Shown here in pieces: positions 46,762-60,200 of a DNA stretch of 64,000 nt; positions within the stretch are counted from its first letter, which is position 1; each line of letters opens with the position of its first letter. The notes under the pieces are model-generated. The model made no database searches and was not told the origin of the DNA. It saw only the letters and a program-made list of their open reading frames with translations. Source of the stretch: Saururus chinensis (Eukaryota > Streptophyta > Magnoliopsida > Piperales > Saururaceae); the NCBI GenBank assembly GCA_035235625.1, contig CP141148.1, forward strand, positions 34,597,057-34,661,056, in the 5' to 3' direction. Both the position numbers and the translations under genes were made by a program.

Positions 46762-49072
46762 TCAGTGCCCAGCATCTTCTTCTTCACAGAACTTTGAATA
46801 CTGCTCCGAGTCCATCAAGGATTTCACCTCTCCTGCATCACTCAGTTCCACCTTCATGATCCATCCGCTATCATATGGACTTGCATTCACCTAAGCCATC
46901 AAAGCATCATAAAGAATTACAAACATATTTCACATAAGATAAAAATGGACTGAAATTCCAAATTCAGTTTACATGCAGGTTTTGACCAACACACCTAGGT
47001 GACTTGGTCAAAACATGTGCTTAGTCAAGCTAACGAAATCAATATACTAGACATCATATATGAAATGCTGGAATGGACATCTCGTAAGCATTGGTAGGCA
47101 AACAAATTCAGGTAGATCTATGCTTCCTCTACTCCTCATCACAAATGGTTGAACAATGTCCACACTATCATTCCATAGTAAATAAAAAAAGTTATTTGCT
47201 GTATAAAAATAAGAACGATATCTCCAGGGATCAACAATTAAAAAAAAAAAAGAAGTGCTGCACCGATACTCAATGTGAGTAACTCACCAATCCTGGAGAA
47301 CCATTAAGCTCCTCATTCACTTCAACTACTTTTCCTGACACAGGAGAGTTTATATCACTTGTTGCCTTAACACTCTCCACTGCACCAAAACTGCTCCCTT
47401 GTGTTACAGAGGCACCCACATCAGGCAATTCAACATATACAACATCACCCAAATGATCCTGTATATGTAAAGTAAGAACTGAACTTATGGTGCAAATAAA
47501 GCACATTTTTAAAATATTTAGTACTAAAAACTTTTGTTGAGTATGGAGCAAGTGAACCATAATAACCTGAGCGTGATCTGTTATTCCAATAGTGGCCGAG
47601 GTCCCATCAACTTTTACCCACTCGTGACTATCAGAATATTTCAAATCCTTTACAACTGCAAATGTATCAAAAGAGGAGTCCTTATACAAACAATTTGACA
47701 ATTTGATTGCTCATAATGTAAATTAGTCCACACAAAATATTCTGAATCATTTTCAGTAGTTGCTACCAATACTTGCACTCATTCCTTGCTAACACACAAA
47801 TATATATATAATTATGAGTCATTTAGAGACAATTTCCAAATGTTTACTAATATTATGATAAGATATGACTTCCTTAAAAAACCTTTCGCTAACCAACAAA
47901 ATTATGCCGAGGACATAGTTTTCCTTTGTGCCTATGAAAAGCTCAATGGTCTATAATAAAACTCGAGCTAGATTTTTCTAGTTACTCCCACTGAAAGCCC
48001 ATAAATTTGCAAGGAATATTAACCAGTACCGTGTTAAATTAAGGATCCCATACTTGAAGTCTCCCTAATCTATCTTCTTGACTTGTGAAGAAGTTGGCCA
48101 ATCCATCTACCAACTTTAATGTGCTAAATCAAATAAGACTTCTTCCAAGAAACTTGGGGAATTCAGCACATCACATGGCAACTGCCGAGAAACAGCCCAC
48201 GCTATATTTGCTAATACGTAATGAATTTCTATATAGTTTTGGGTCATCTATATTGTAAAATTAATAGGTAGTAGAACAGCATTACACTAGTCTATTGTAC
48301 TTGAGCAACTTCCACTCCAGCGAAAGAAAGCTTGGCTTGAATCATTTATTCAACCAAACAAAAAGCTTGATATAAAGACTCCAATATGTCCCACAAATAT
48401 AATGACACAATGCTGTAATTGTATGTATCAGAGAATTTAATAACATATGCCGTCGAATTTTCTGGAGTGTAAACAAATTTCGAATATCTAAGGAATAAGA
48501 ATATTTCTGGTACGGATAATCATTAGCTGAGTGCAAATCGTACTCGTACAAAAATCCAATAAGAATAAGTTACAAAAAGTCCAGCAAACATAATGTAAAA
48601 ACATTCATACAAAAATAAATGCTTATTCCTCAAACCATGATCAAAGACTGCTCATGGGATTTCCAACTTGAACGATAAAACAGATTGCTTCGCCAAGCCA
48701 AAAGCAATCAGAAATCTCTTCCATCAGAGAAAAAAGAAACATATTTTTCTCCCAAAGAGAACCAATGCTGCATATCAAACCACAAAAAGCTAGCCCAAAT
48801 CAAGACTACACAGTTGCATCCTATAGATCTAAAACATAAAAAAGGAAACAGGCCCATTTTCTCGTAAAGCCATATGAACAAGAACAATCTGGGGAAGAGC
48901 CCATTAAGGTAACGAATCCAAGCTGCGGATCAGTGCGACACACGCCATTCTCACGACGTACAGAGTGAGAAAGTGTCAAAAAACAGAGAAGGTTACCAGA
49001 CGAGAATCCTCTGTGGAAGGTGGAGATACGGAGGTAAGAGGCAGCCCGCGAAGCCCAGAGTCTGGTCGCCAT
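46762..49072 (-). CDS. GDCH: Glycine cleavage system H protein, mitochondrial (four exons)
   Basis: The H protein is the lipoylated shuttle of the mitochondrial glycine decarboxylase complex, moving the aminomethyl group between P, T and L proteins in photorespiration and C1 metabolism. Exons on the minus strand: 48997-49072, 47567-47655, 47288-47458, 46762-46890. All introns are GT-AG with matching phases, giving 154 residues. Residues 1-25 are a transit peptide (Arg/Ser-rich, ending RGFSS). The mature part starts [16 protein letters not shown] and includes [19 protein letters not shown]. The lipoyl site is Lys86 in [11 protein letters not shown]. The C terminus [12 protein letters not shown] is the plant signature. 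The wording SSVVKDL..DSHEW resembles the Arabidopsis H-protein 2 type more than the leaf type. The neighbouring BBE-like cluster has no obvious functional link. It appears intact. Confidence 0.93.
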
Positions 49073-49259
49073 GGAAGCACACCTCGCCGGCCGCCTGGTG
49101 GAAGGGCGATCACCTGCTGGAAGTCTGAAACAGAGCGCTACGAAACAGGGGAGTTTCTGGGCAAAGTCTTATGCTCAGTATGTTATTACCATGTACGAAG
49201 TGTAACTAGGGCTGGGGTGTCGTGCAAATGATTCTCCAGCTAGGCCACCAACCCTGACA

Positions 49260-51350
49260 AGTAAGTGGGCCCATATGAATAGTAAGGGGTTGGCACTTCT
49301 TAACTAAACTAATACGAGTATTAATTCATTTAATGATGAAACTCACATTTAAATAAGAAAAATAAATTCATGATACTTTTTTTTAACTACTTAACTATTT
49401 AATTTTAACAAAATAAAGCTATTAATATGATATATTTTTTTTACTGAATAGAGCTCTTAATTCAGGGTAAAAGGAGTACATGAGTCCTTATTTGGATGAG
49501 CCTTAGACTTAGAGGTGCATGTAAGTATGAGTTTGGGCATCATCAATTATTAGATTACTAAGGGGGTAGATTGGTTTTCTGCTACCCTGTCCATCGGATT
49601 GCTTATGATGCCTATGGGTTCATCCAAAACTTTTTCTTTCTTCTTTAAATAATTTTAATAAAAGTTTCCCTCAGAGACGGGTTAGGATAGGAACTTGCAG
49701 AGACTGATATTTGAGCTTCATGTGCTTTCACCAACCCCCTTACCTAAGATTTGGTGGGGTGGAGCGTGTTACAAAAAATTATTAAATAAGCATATTTATT
49801 TAGTGGGGATTTGGATTATTTGCTTTTATTTTTTTGTTGTATACTTATTTTATTCACCTGGAGGCCATATAGGTAGGAAGCCAGGTTTGATGGTGGCCCC
49901 ACTTTTCACAGCCCCCATATTGATTTGACTTTAAGTATATAACCTTTTCATCCCATATTAATAGTTTTATTTGGTAAATTAATTTATTTTAAAATAATAA
50001 ATAGAGTTGTTAATGTGAAATAAAGGAAAAAGCTTTTCATGGTTCCTTGTGAATATGATCCTAGCCTAAAGTACACATAGTAGCCGTTTATGTACAAGAT
50101 CAATGACATGAGCACTAGCCCACGTTAGCTTAAGTATTGCTTATACTAACGTATGCGCCGTCAATCTAAAATATTAATGATTCTTATATGTACCTTACAT
50201 TGTACTCATTGTTAGAGGGGAACATAAAAAACTCTTCTCGAACAGAGGGAGTACATTTTTTTTCTTGTGGCATTTACAGGCGAGTGGGTGTTTGCCAAAC
50301 ACTAGAGAGCGCATATTTTAATTGTGTGGTGTCTATAATTTAGTGACAAGCGGTTTTTTATAACCCCCCAAATAACATGCATGGTCAAATATCAATTTGC
50401 ACAAGAACATACTCACTCCCTCCAATATTAATAGTTATATTTAGAAAAATAGTTATTTTATTCAATGGTGAAACCCACGTTTAAGAGAAGAGAAAATAAG
50501 TTTATGATATTCTTTTTTAAGTACACAACCACTTAAATTAAACAAAATAGAGCTATCAATATGAAACAAATTATTTATCAAATAGAGTTATTAATGTAAA
50601 ACCAAAGGAGTATTAACTTTTTTATATATTTTATTGATTGAAAGGAAAAGGTAAGAAAAAGATAAAATAAAGGGTTTTTTTGTCATCTTTCATGACTGTG
50701 ATCATATTAAAAGGCAAAATAAATTGAATGAACCATAAATACACTTCCAAAGAAGAACAAAATCAATAAAAACATATTATATACTCTGTCCAGCCTATTT
50801 TTGTTGTTCACATATGAATGTGACATTTAAGAAAACCTACAATTGAGAATCCGTTAACTCTTTTTGCTCCATCCATTTATTAATTGTTATGAGAAGAATA
50901 ATATAAATTGAGACAATTGATATAAGAATTTTTTTAATAAAATTATTAAAATACTTCCTATGTCTCATAATAATTATCTGCATAAAAAATAAAATAAATT
51001 AATCTTAATTTATTTTTCTTTTCTAATCCAAGACACTTATTATCAAAATGAGAAAATAGAACAAAGAGAATATACTGTTAAGAGTCAAAGTAGGGGAGAG
51101 TCCCCCAAGTCCCAAAACCTAATTTGGCAAGATAGTTGGTGTGAAAATTGCAACTAGATTGATATAATTCAGGGGTGATGCAAGAAGTAGTAGGAGAATG
51201 CAAAAATCTTTATGGTTCCATGGTTGCCAACATACATTTCTATAAGAATAGGAAATATTTTAAGGAGAATTTCTCTTTATGAGGAAATGTGAATTGTAAG
51301 GCCATAACATCTCATATTTTTTGAAGAAAATATTATAAATTATTTTATAT
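49260..51350. other. Intergenic with Stowaway-like MITE remnants
   Basis: No gene is visible. Segments near 49380-49480, 49940-50030 and 50415-50612 contain ATTAATAG.T.TATTT and AAATAGAG.TATTAAT in inverted arrangement, the interior of Stowaway-like MITEs also seen at 29451 and 63221. 50110-50230 is a diverged relative of the CTCACCATGAGCC MITE. Confidence 0.5.
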
Positions 51351-52099
51351 TTTAAGTCATCAGTAACCATCAACATATCGATGGACTTACCGATGGAACT
51401 CAAAAAAATTTTGTTGGTAGACTCATTGACATGTCGATGAAGCCACTGATAATAACTACATACATACAGTTACTCCAGAATACGAGGCAGTTAATCAATT
51501 TTGGATTCTATGGGTAGTTATGATAATATTTAAAGTTTAAGAACTATTTGAGAAGGAGAAAAACAAATCCAATGGGAGACTTACAACTGGAAAAGAGAGC
51601 AACAGATGACTGGGAGTGAAGCGAACACCGAAAATTAGGTGATACTTGCATTTTCAAGGTTGGATGGCTATCTGAACTTGAGGTTTTATTGAATTGGTAT
51701 AGTTTTAGATTTCCTTCATGTTTTTCATGATTTGTGTTGGATGTATTGTTAATTGAAGTAAAATCCTGGAGTTTTACTGTCTTCAGAGTTAAATCCATGG
51801 TTTTTACAGTACTATGAAGTAAAAGTATATTTTGGATCGATGATTTCTTCTTTTGAGAAAGAATTTTACAAAGAATATACATAATTATATTTTTTGGAAT
51901 GAATGAGAGTATTTGTGCATGTTTATAATCATCGGTGGAGTTATAATCGTCGGTGGAGTTACGGACATATTGGTGTAAATAGTGCTCATACATGTGTGCA
52001 TAGTAGGAATGTTATTTTTGGTCATCGGCAGTGTGAATGACTAGTCGATGAGGCATTAATGAGAATGCACAAGAGTGTCATTCCACTCTCAGAAAAGTT

Positions 52100-52540
52100 T
52101 GAGTTATCGGTGAACTCACCGATGGCTATCAATGAGGGTGTCGACCTATCTATTAAATCACCAATAGAGTTTGATATTTCTATCGGTGATAGTCAATGCA
52201 TCGGTAAACTCACCAATGGCTATAAGTGAGGGTGCCAACCCATCTATGAAGTCATCAATAGAGATTAATATCTCTATCAGTGATAGTTGACGTGTCAGTG
52301 AACTCATCGATGGACATCGGTGATGGTGTCAACTCATTTGTAAGGTCATTAATAATTTTTGTCGGTAAGGTTCGACATGTTGGTTAACTCATCGATGGTT
52401 ATTGGCGTGGACACCGACCCATCCATGATGTTACTGATGGACCTCAACCACTATTGAAAGGATTCGATGTGTCAATGAATTCACCAATGATCATCGGTGG
52501 GGTAACCGACATGTCGGCAAGGCTTCCAATATAATATATG
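52100..52540. repeat. Degenerate 94-bp tandem repeat with ATCGGTGA/CACCGATG words
   Basis: About five copies. The core GAACTCACCGATGGCTATC..TGAGGGTG starts at 52106, 52200 and 52294, exactly 94 bp apart, then at about 52380 and 52471. Many units contain short inverted words (ATCGGTGA, TCACCGAT). Related single words occur at 51355-51430 and 51930. It has no coding potential and is more diverged than the LTR arrays. Confidence 0.75.
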
Positions 52541-53751
52541 ATGTGTTGATTTCTTTGTGATTATAGCTAGTGTATGTTATAGTAATTATAATTGATATTA
52601 CATAGTTTTTTATGTAATATGACATGGATGAAGGATATATTATGCATGTAACCTTAGGGATTAGTATCCCCCATGCATATGTACGAGACTATTAATTGTG
52701 ATGAATGGGTAACTAAAAGACTATGCATATGGCAACTAAGGTCGCAAGAACCTTTGGTGCCTTGTCTATGGAAGTGAGTCATTAGCCACATAGACGAAGG
52801 GGTATGAAATGAAAAATAACTAAGGTCTTTTGGTTCTCCAAGAATGGCAGTTATGTAAAACAGCTTCCCTTGCTCGGGAGTCATGTTCGAATGGACTAGA
52901 ATATTAAAAGATGACTGGTCCCAAGCAATGTAATGCAGGATGTTTTAACAATCATGGAAAATTAATATTTTAATACAAGGTTTTATGATCCCTAGTGAGT
53001 CTTTACTTCGTAGCATGGATGGGGAGAGGCAGACTTTAGAACATCAAGGTCATATATATGATGGCCCAATATCTAGTAAAGTAGAGCTCTTATATGAGGT
53101 CATCATGTCTAGAGAACCTTTGGGAAGGGTTTTGCTTATGAATTGAATGATTAATATTAAAGCTATGTACTTTTTCTATTATGATGAATCGACTGATTTT
53201 CTTTAAAATTGTTATCCCACTAAGTATTCATATATACTTGACATTTTTTATGGTGTAGCTATGTGAGTTGAGATTTGAAGGAAATGTGCAAGTTGTAGCT
53301 ATAGTGAAGTTCAACTGTGCATTTCTAGAGATTCTGTAATTAGGTTTAACTAGGCATATGAGTGTGTTATTTTTATTTCATTGGTTTAGGTATTATTAAC
53401 ACACAACTATGAACTTGTAAATACTGTGAATATTTTAATGTAATAGCTATATAGATGTTTATTAAAGTTATTATTATTACATCAAATGATTGTGAATGAT
53501 GATAATACTCATACCCCTAATTCTCTATCTCAATTATTTATCATATATTTTACCATTGCAACTGGCAAGATGGATGGACAGAGATTTATAATATCTTCTT
53601 TTAAAAGGAAGAAAAAATATGTATTTCACAAAAAAAATTATATGTGAAAATCAGGGGTATGACGAAGGCAACGTGTCTTTTGTAACACTAAAGCTCTAAA
53701 TAAGATAATTAACTCCTACCTAAGAAAAGTTACTAGGAAGCATGCTCCCTA

Positions 53752-53891
53752 CTCACCATGAGCCTAGCGTAAGGAACATTTGGGGATCATTCATTTTTTA
53801 GATCGACGGTGCATATTGACACTAGTCTGTGCGTCATCAATCTCATAGATTAACGGCTCTTAGGCATTCCTTATGCTCAGTTCATGGTGAG
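53752..53891. mobile_element. MITE (CTCACCATGAGCC family), copy 2
   Basis: It begins CTCACCATGAGCCTAGCGTA and ends ATGCTCAGTTCATGGTGAG, an inverted match over about 25 bp. It shares interior GATCGACGGT and flank wording (AAAACTCTTCCC) with the copy at 13430. Confidence 0.75.
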
Positions 53892-54679
53892 TAGAATATT
53901 AAAAACTCTTCCCACTAAGAAGAACGTAACTGACATAACTTACTATTGCAATGCAGACCATGTCAGATTAAACCCCAAGTTCCAAAATAGACTTCTCTTA
54001 GAGTTATCAAGAAAGAAATTTATATTTCTACTTCATTTTTACATTAAGAGCCTACTCTACCTCTAATTAGACTAAAAAAAGAGAATCTCTATCTTGTCCA
54101 GTGTGATTCATCTTCTCTATCCAATTAAAGAATTGAGTAAACTTTCGGTGTAAAAAAAGTAGAGTATGAATAACAACATCTTATCAATAATGGGAGGTAT
54201 GATGTGTAGGTTTTGTACGTGCCCCAAGAGATTGGCTGCTAGATATGATGCTCTAAGAGGCTACTTGGCACCATTTTCTACATCCCTAATGATTTGAACA
54301 CTCCTAGTTAACAAAATAAAATAAAATAATTAGATTTGAATATACTAAGTGGCAGAGGCCGTTATATTGAAGGGTTGCCTCTTACATGGGGTAGTCAATT
54401 AAGATTTGAAAATAAAATGCTAGTATTTTAAAATTCCCTGTTAGTCATTAAGAATTGTCTATTACAACATTTTAAATACCGCGTTAGTGGTTAAACAATT
54501 GATTCTTGTATTTGAAATATAACATTAGTTAAAAATCTTAAAATTGTGACTTAAGAGGATTTTGCTGGAAACTTATAATATACAAGTGAGATTTTACAAC
54601 ACCACCTTTAAAAGTAGTATTGTAAAATGACAGAAACACCGGAAAAGGGAAACCGATATGCATTAGAAAATGGAGGCCG

Positions 54680-54800
54680 GCACACACTAAGAGTCGATAC
54701 CAATACGGTATGGGGGTGATCCACCCCCCACATGTATCTTCGATATGTACTGGCCGTATCGGGTATACGGTATTGATACGATCGATATGTATCAATACTC
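54680..54800. repeat. GATACG/CGTATC-type short repeat
   Basis: Overlapping GATACC, CGGTATG, CGTATCGGGTATACGG and GATACGATCGATATG words around a CACCCCCCACATG core. It is related to 4895-5010, where ATCATGTGGGGGGCAT appears in inverted arrangement. Confidence 0.45.
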
Positions 54801-56016
54801 TAATATTTTAATATTTTTTATTTAAAAAAAATTTAATTTTTTCCTTAAAAACAAAAATATAATTTCAATTCAACCTCTTCTAATGACATATTTTTATTAT
54901 ATTAAAAATATTTTTAAAAAATTATATGAGATCAATATAAGTGGGTCTATATAGTTTACATAATTTTTTTTAAAATATAGTGCTTCACAATTATGCATTT
55001 ACTTAAATATCTACTATATGAGTTTCTCAATAATATTCATATGACTCATTAAATATCTTATTTGATTTTAGAATTAATTAATTTTAGAACACTTAACATG
55101 GGGCGGAGGGAATAATAGTTTGTGGATGATAGAGGGAGTAAAATGTATGATTCTAAAATAAAGTATTATAATGATATATTATTAGTTATAATATTTTTTT
55201 ATGTATATAAAAGGGTTTACTACTATTTTGGAGCGTACCAAGTGTATCATCGCCGCATACGCATATCCATGATTGTCGATATTATCATCTGTATCGATAC
55301 TGCCTTTTATGGCTTGGAGGAGGTTGTCATTTTCGTGCAACGACTGGAACTTAGCGGAGGCCACCATCCTTGCCGAAGAAACCATCGTGACCAGGTAACG
55401 TCTCCTCTCACCAACCGTCATTGTCTTCCATTCTCTATTTTGATTTTTTTCCTTTGCATACCCTATTGCCTACTCCGCTCAGAGCCACCTCTTGCATTTT
55501 TTTAAATTATGGATTAGTCAAATTTTAAAATTATAAATAAAAAAATTTAGGAGTTAATTATTTTAAAATCAATAGTTCAAATCCCAGGATTCTAGTAATA
55601 CAAAATTTGAGTATCCAAATATTTTAAAATTTGGCAATTCAAATCCAAGAATTTAGATTATATTCTAAAATCTCATATTTTAAATTTAGTATTTAAAATT
55701 TTAATTAACTAAACCCCAGTAAGAGAAGTGAGGCTAGTTATTTTTAACATGATTAAAAGAAGAGAGATGAAGCGTTCTGCTTGGGGCCACCCATGAGAAA
55801 GCCAACAGTTCTAACATTATTACTATGTAGCAATTTGTTGTGGCCTATGGGTCACCCAAGAAAAAGTAAATCGTTTCTAATCAAGTTTTATGTATTTTAA
55901 GTAATTATCGCTTCTAGTCTTTAATGATATTATGAGAAAATTGCATATAGCATATTGCAAGGATTACACTTTTTTGTCTATAAATTACAATATTTAATTA
56001 CATGATAGTAAAGTAA

Positions 56017-56131
56017 TATTCTCTTTATCTAACATTAATAGTTTTATTTAATTTAAAAAAAATAAAAATAAATTAATTTTAATTTATTTTAAAAAATTAA
56101 ATAAAGTAATTAATATAAGGCAGAGAAAATA
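56017..56131. mobile_element. Stowaway-like MITE
   Basis: It starts TATTCTCTTTATCTAAC and ends GGCAGAGAAAATA, with an inverted interior (ATTAATAGTTTTATTTAATTT and its complement). It is the same general type as 29451 and 63221. Confidence 0.55.
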
Positions 56132-56339
56132 TTAGAAGAGGATGTCTAGCCAACTCGAGCTACAACTCCTTAGCCGTATCTTGGCCATAATCTAACAACT
56201 AGGGAGTTACAGCTCCCATTAAAAAACTAGATAGCACATGTTACTTAATAGCAAAGTGGTTATGCCATAAAAAGACATAACAATTGCACAAATACATACT
56301 AAGCACTAGGTTAATTAGTAATACGGGTATCTGCGGTTA

Positions 56340-56341
<2 letters not shown>

Positions 56342-56408
<67 letters not shown>
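56342..56408. repeat. (AT)n microsatellite
   Basis: An uninterrupted run of about 33 AT dinucleotides. Assembly length may be unreliable. Confidence 0.98.
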
Positions 56409-56411
<3 letters not shown>

Positions 56412-57264
56412 CTCCACCACAAAGAGCTTATTCCGACGGATTAAGTGCCTTCCTGGCTTAATATGAGATTTTTGAAGCCCTGGAACGTCCCACTCATATC
56501 AACATAATGACAGATTAAGGCCTACCTCAATACATGTCTAACCCTAATCTAACATAGGTTGGTATAAGTCAAATCACATAGGCTGGTATAAGTCAAATTA
56601 AGCCGGCCCATTTATGCAAAATGGGCCTTTAAGTTTCATTTGAGTCGATCCTGGGCCTAGAGTCCAACAAGTTCATATAGCCATAGAAGTTTCTCCTTGT
56701 AATTGGTCAAAGACTCAAAGACTTTCCTTAGATGAAATATTCTAAGGGTCCGTTTGTTTCGGCTGAATCTGAATCTGAAAAATTAATTAGCTAAAAAGTT
56801 AATTATCTGATTTAGCTGAATCTGGAGCTGAATTAGCTCATCTGAAACTGAATCTGGAGCTGAATTAGCTGAATTTAAATCAGAATCGAGACATGTTTAT
56901 AAACTAGTTAGGTCCGTTTGTTTCAACACACTTTGAACGTATGATTCCAGAAAAGGCTTAACATGCATTTACGTCTCTTTAACATCTGAACAAAAATGTG
57001 CCCGCAAGAGACAACCTCCTCATTAAGGTAAGTATGCAAAGAAAAGCAGAATTTTGAAGCAGTCTGGGAACATGAATGCACCAGAGGCCACATATTCCTG
57101 ATTGATCCAAGGAATCACCTCTCTTTAACTCCTTCTTTACAATGTAGCATTTGTCTTATAAACACTACTTCCCGTTACTACACTCTCACCAAACACTGTA
57201 AAGGGCAACGGAATTTTTTTTGGCTTTACATAAAAATTAATATTTTCAAATTCTAATCCAAAAT

Positions 57265-60200
57265 TTAACCTTGAGGTTTGAAGTTTATTAGAAAAACATG
57301 TAAACGTACAGAAGATAAATTATTTGATGTAAAAACTCTAGAACATGAATTATTTGACGATCTCGGAATGGATGATGCTGAACCAGCTTCCAGATATTCT
57401 ACTTTTAGATTCTCAGCATATTTCACAAGGTTATCATGCAATATTATCCTGCTTCGCATTCTTGTCCTGCAATTTCACAAGCTTGTCAAACATATTAACA
57501 ACATATTAATGTAAACATATGAAAAACATACATATAATTATGTAAAGCAGGAAATTTCAAGATGGAACAACCAAATTTCTGTAGACAACTCATGGGAAAT
57601 TTTACTAAGGGTCCGTTTGTTTGGTCTAAATCTGAATCTGAAAAGCTAACTGAAAATTCTAAAAAGCTCACAATCTGAATCTCACACTGAATTTGAATCT
57701 AAATCAGATCTGGATCTGAATCAGAATCAGAATTTGAATACGTTCAATTTTTAAAAAATTTAAAATAAATTTTTTTTTAATTTGTACTAAAAGAATTTAT
57801 TGTAATAAAGATCGTAGAGAGTGTTTATAGTTGATAATCAAACTAAATAAAAAAAAATTATTAAATATTTAATTACTATTTAAATAATCTACACTATACA
57901 ACTCACTTTAATGGGGGATTATATGGCAAAAGGTCCAAAAGGAAAGTTACTAAACTCTATTAAAAAAATACATAAATACAAAATCATATTTAATTACAAA
58001 ACTACCAACTATAATAAATCTCATACAAATAAATCAAAATTGTTCCTAATCTCCAGCATTTCTACCTCTGCACGAAGACATAAAAATAAATCGTAAATCA
58101 AAATGACTCTACTGTTAACAGCGGCTACGAACGGAAAGAGACATAACCAATTCTACAGTGCATGAAAAGTTTATAAAAAATGAATCAATAAGCTAGATGA
58201 CCATCAACAAACGACCCAAAAGACAACCCAAACTCTATCGATCTATGCATAAATTAAAAAAAACAAAAGTCAACATTACATGAAGTCACCTAAGAAAAAA
58301 AACAGAGCCTCTTCCATGTCCCAGCCTCATAAATCACCACCCAAAAACTTCACACACCCAGCTTGCCTTACAAATCCATCCCCAGGAAAACCAATCACCC
58401 ATCAGACAATGAGTTACAGACAAATTTAGCAGTGGGTTAGATTCAAAGTTTTATACTTTGAACAACCCCATACACTTTTCTAACAACTGAAATTCGAAGG
58501 CCTTGTTAAACAGGATTCCGAACCTCTAAAGACGGAGAAAATCCAATCAAGATTTTTGCCGTTTTACAAGCCAACTCTACTCCTGAAGAGATTCTAAAGG
58601 AAAATCGCCTTTCAGCCACTTTACTTTAGAACCCAAAGAGCCAAGCAGCCCCTTATTTTCACAGTACAAATCAAATCCAAATGACAGATTCCTTTCATCT
58701 GTTTGGCATAACTTTTGTTCCCAAAACCTAAGAGTAGAATCTCCATTAAGTGTGGGAAGAATTTTTGGTCCTCCCCAGAGTTATCCTCTTAGATATGCCC
58801 CACTTTAAATGATCCATTAATCACCAGAGTTGATGGTGCACACACTAGCTCACATGTATATGTTAGTTGGCATGTGTGTCGTAGTGATCCATAGCTCCCG
58901 TTAAGTGGAGGATATCCTGGAGGATTAAGTAGGACCAAAAATTCTTCCTCCACTGTCTGCCTCTTGACTCTATCATGGAGGCAATCAGTCTCGAAAACAA
59001 AGAAACAGAAAGGGAAACTGTAATTCAAGAATAAAGAGCAAGAAGTCAATCAGGCTACACAAAATGGCACCATTAATTATCCAATCATCCATCGTACATA
59101 ACCTAGTCGATTGTCAAGCCACTTGCTCTATATAGTAACTAGAAACATTGTATAAAAACAATGTTTTTTGTTCATATTCCAAATCCTTCGCTCTATAGCT
59201 GCAGAAGTATAACAAGCATTACAACCAAATCGCTTGATATAAATGGTTCAAACTTTTAACTCTCCTGGAGGTCCTTCAGAACAGAAAAGAACCAAACGAT
59301 ATAATTACCTGCTAAAATCTTCAAAGACTGAATGATCACCTGCAGATGCCTTTTTATCCAGTTGATCATACTGCTTTGAATGCTTTTTTCTAATAAAATG
59401 ATTCTAGCATACTTGCTACACCCATTCAACGTTACGATTCAAAAGTAAAAAAAAAAGAGATAGATTGGAGCTAAAACGACAATAACAACCCAATGATTAT
59501 GAGAACCATATAAAATCAAACAAAATGAAGCTTAAAAACCCTCCACTCAGTGCCAATAGAAAGAGAGAATACAGGGATGTCAAATAGATTAGCTGCTCAA
59601 AATCACACAAATAGTGAATAAATGCAGGAGCACTGAGCAAGTGAAGCAACGATGAAAATGATTGTTGTCTTACAAATCACACTTCGGCTCATCTAGTGCA
59701 ATCAAAACTAGGACTTTTTACTAGATCGGAATTGAAATTGTCAGATCGGAGTTGAAGCCGGTGACCACCTGCAATGCCTACAGGCCAGCCACCATCAGCT
59801 GTGAGAAAGCAGACAATGAGAGCAGCAACAGGAATGGCAAGGGATCTAACGATTCAATGGTGGCGTTCGTATCAGGGGATTCCCACTCTTCTCTCGCTGC
59901 CCCAGTGCACTCCAAGAGCAGAAGCAAAGGACCCATCTTTTCACGATTGTTCCCCAGGGCGACGAAGAAGAAGCCGAAAGCCGCGCCGCCCAATTGCGAA
60001 GCATCCCCCAATTGCGTCGAGGGATCGGAAGAGGCGGTCTCCCACGTCTCCAAGGATTGGGGGTGCTGACCCTGGAGTCACTGAAGAGGGAGCTGCATGA
60101 GGCGAACGAGATCCGGGACGCGGCACTGGTTGAGGTGTCCCAGATGAGATTCTCCCTGGGGGAGCTCCAGCAAAGGCTGGCAAGGTTGGAGAAACATTGC

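Larger units (their letters stand above)
52541..56340. other. Intergenic
   Basis: AT-rich with no recognised gene. It contains the MITE at 53752-53891, GATACG-type short repeat sequence at 54680-54800, and a Stowaway-like MITE at about 56017-56131. 55220-55430 has a slightly higher GC frame on each strand without family resemblance. Confidence 0.5.

Noticed and set aside
47270..47701. A single 143-codon H-protein open frame
   Set aside because: It runs through an intron between exons 2 and 3 and past the exon 3 donor; the spliced model restores the family sequence.
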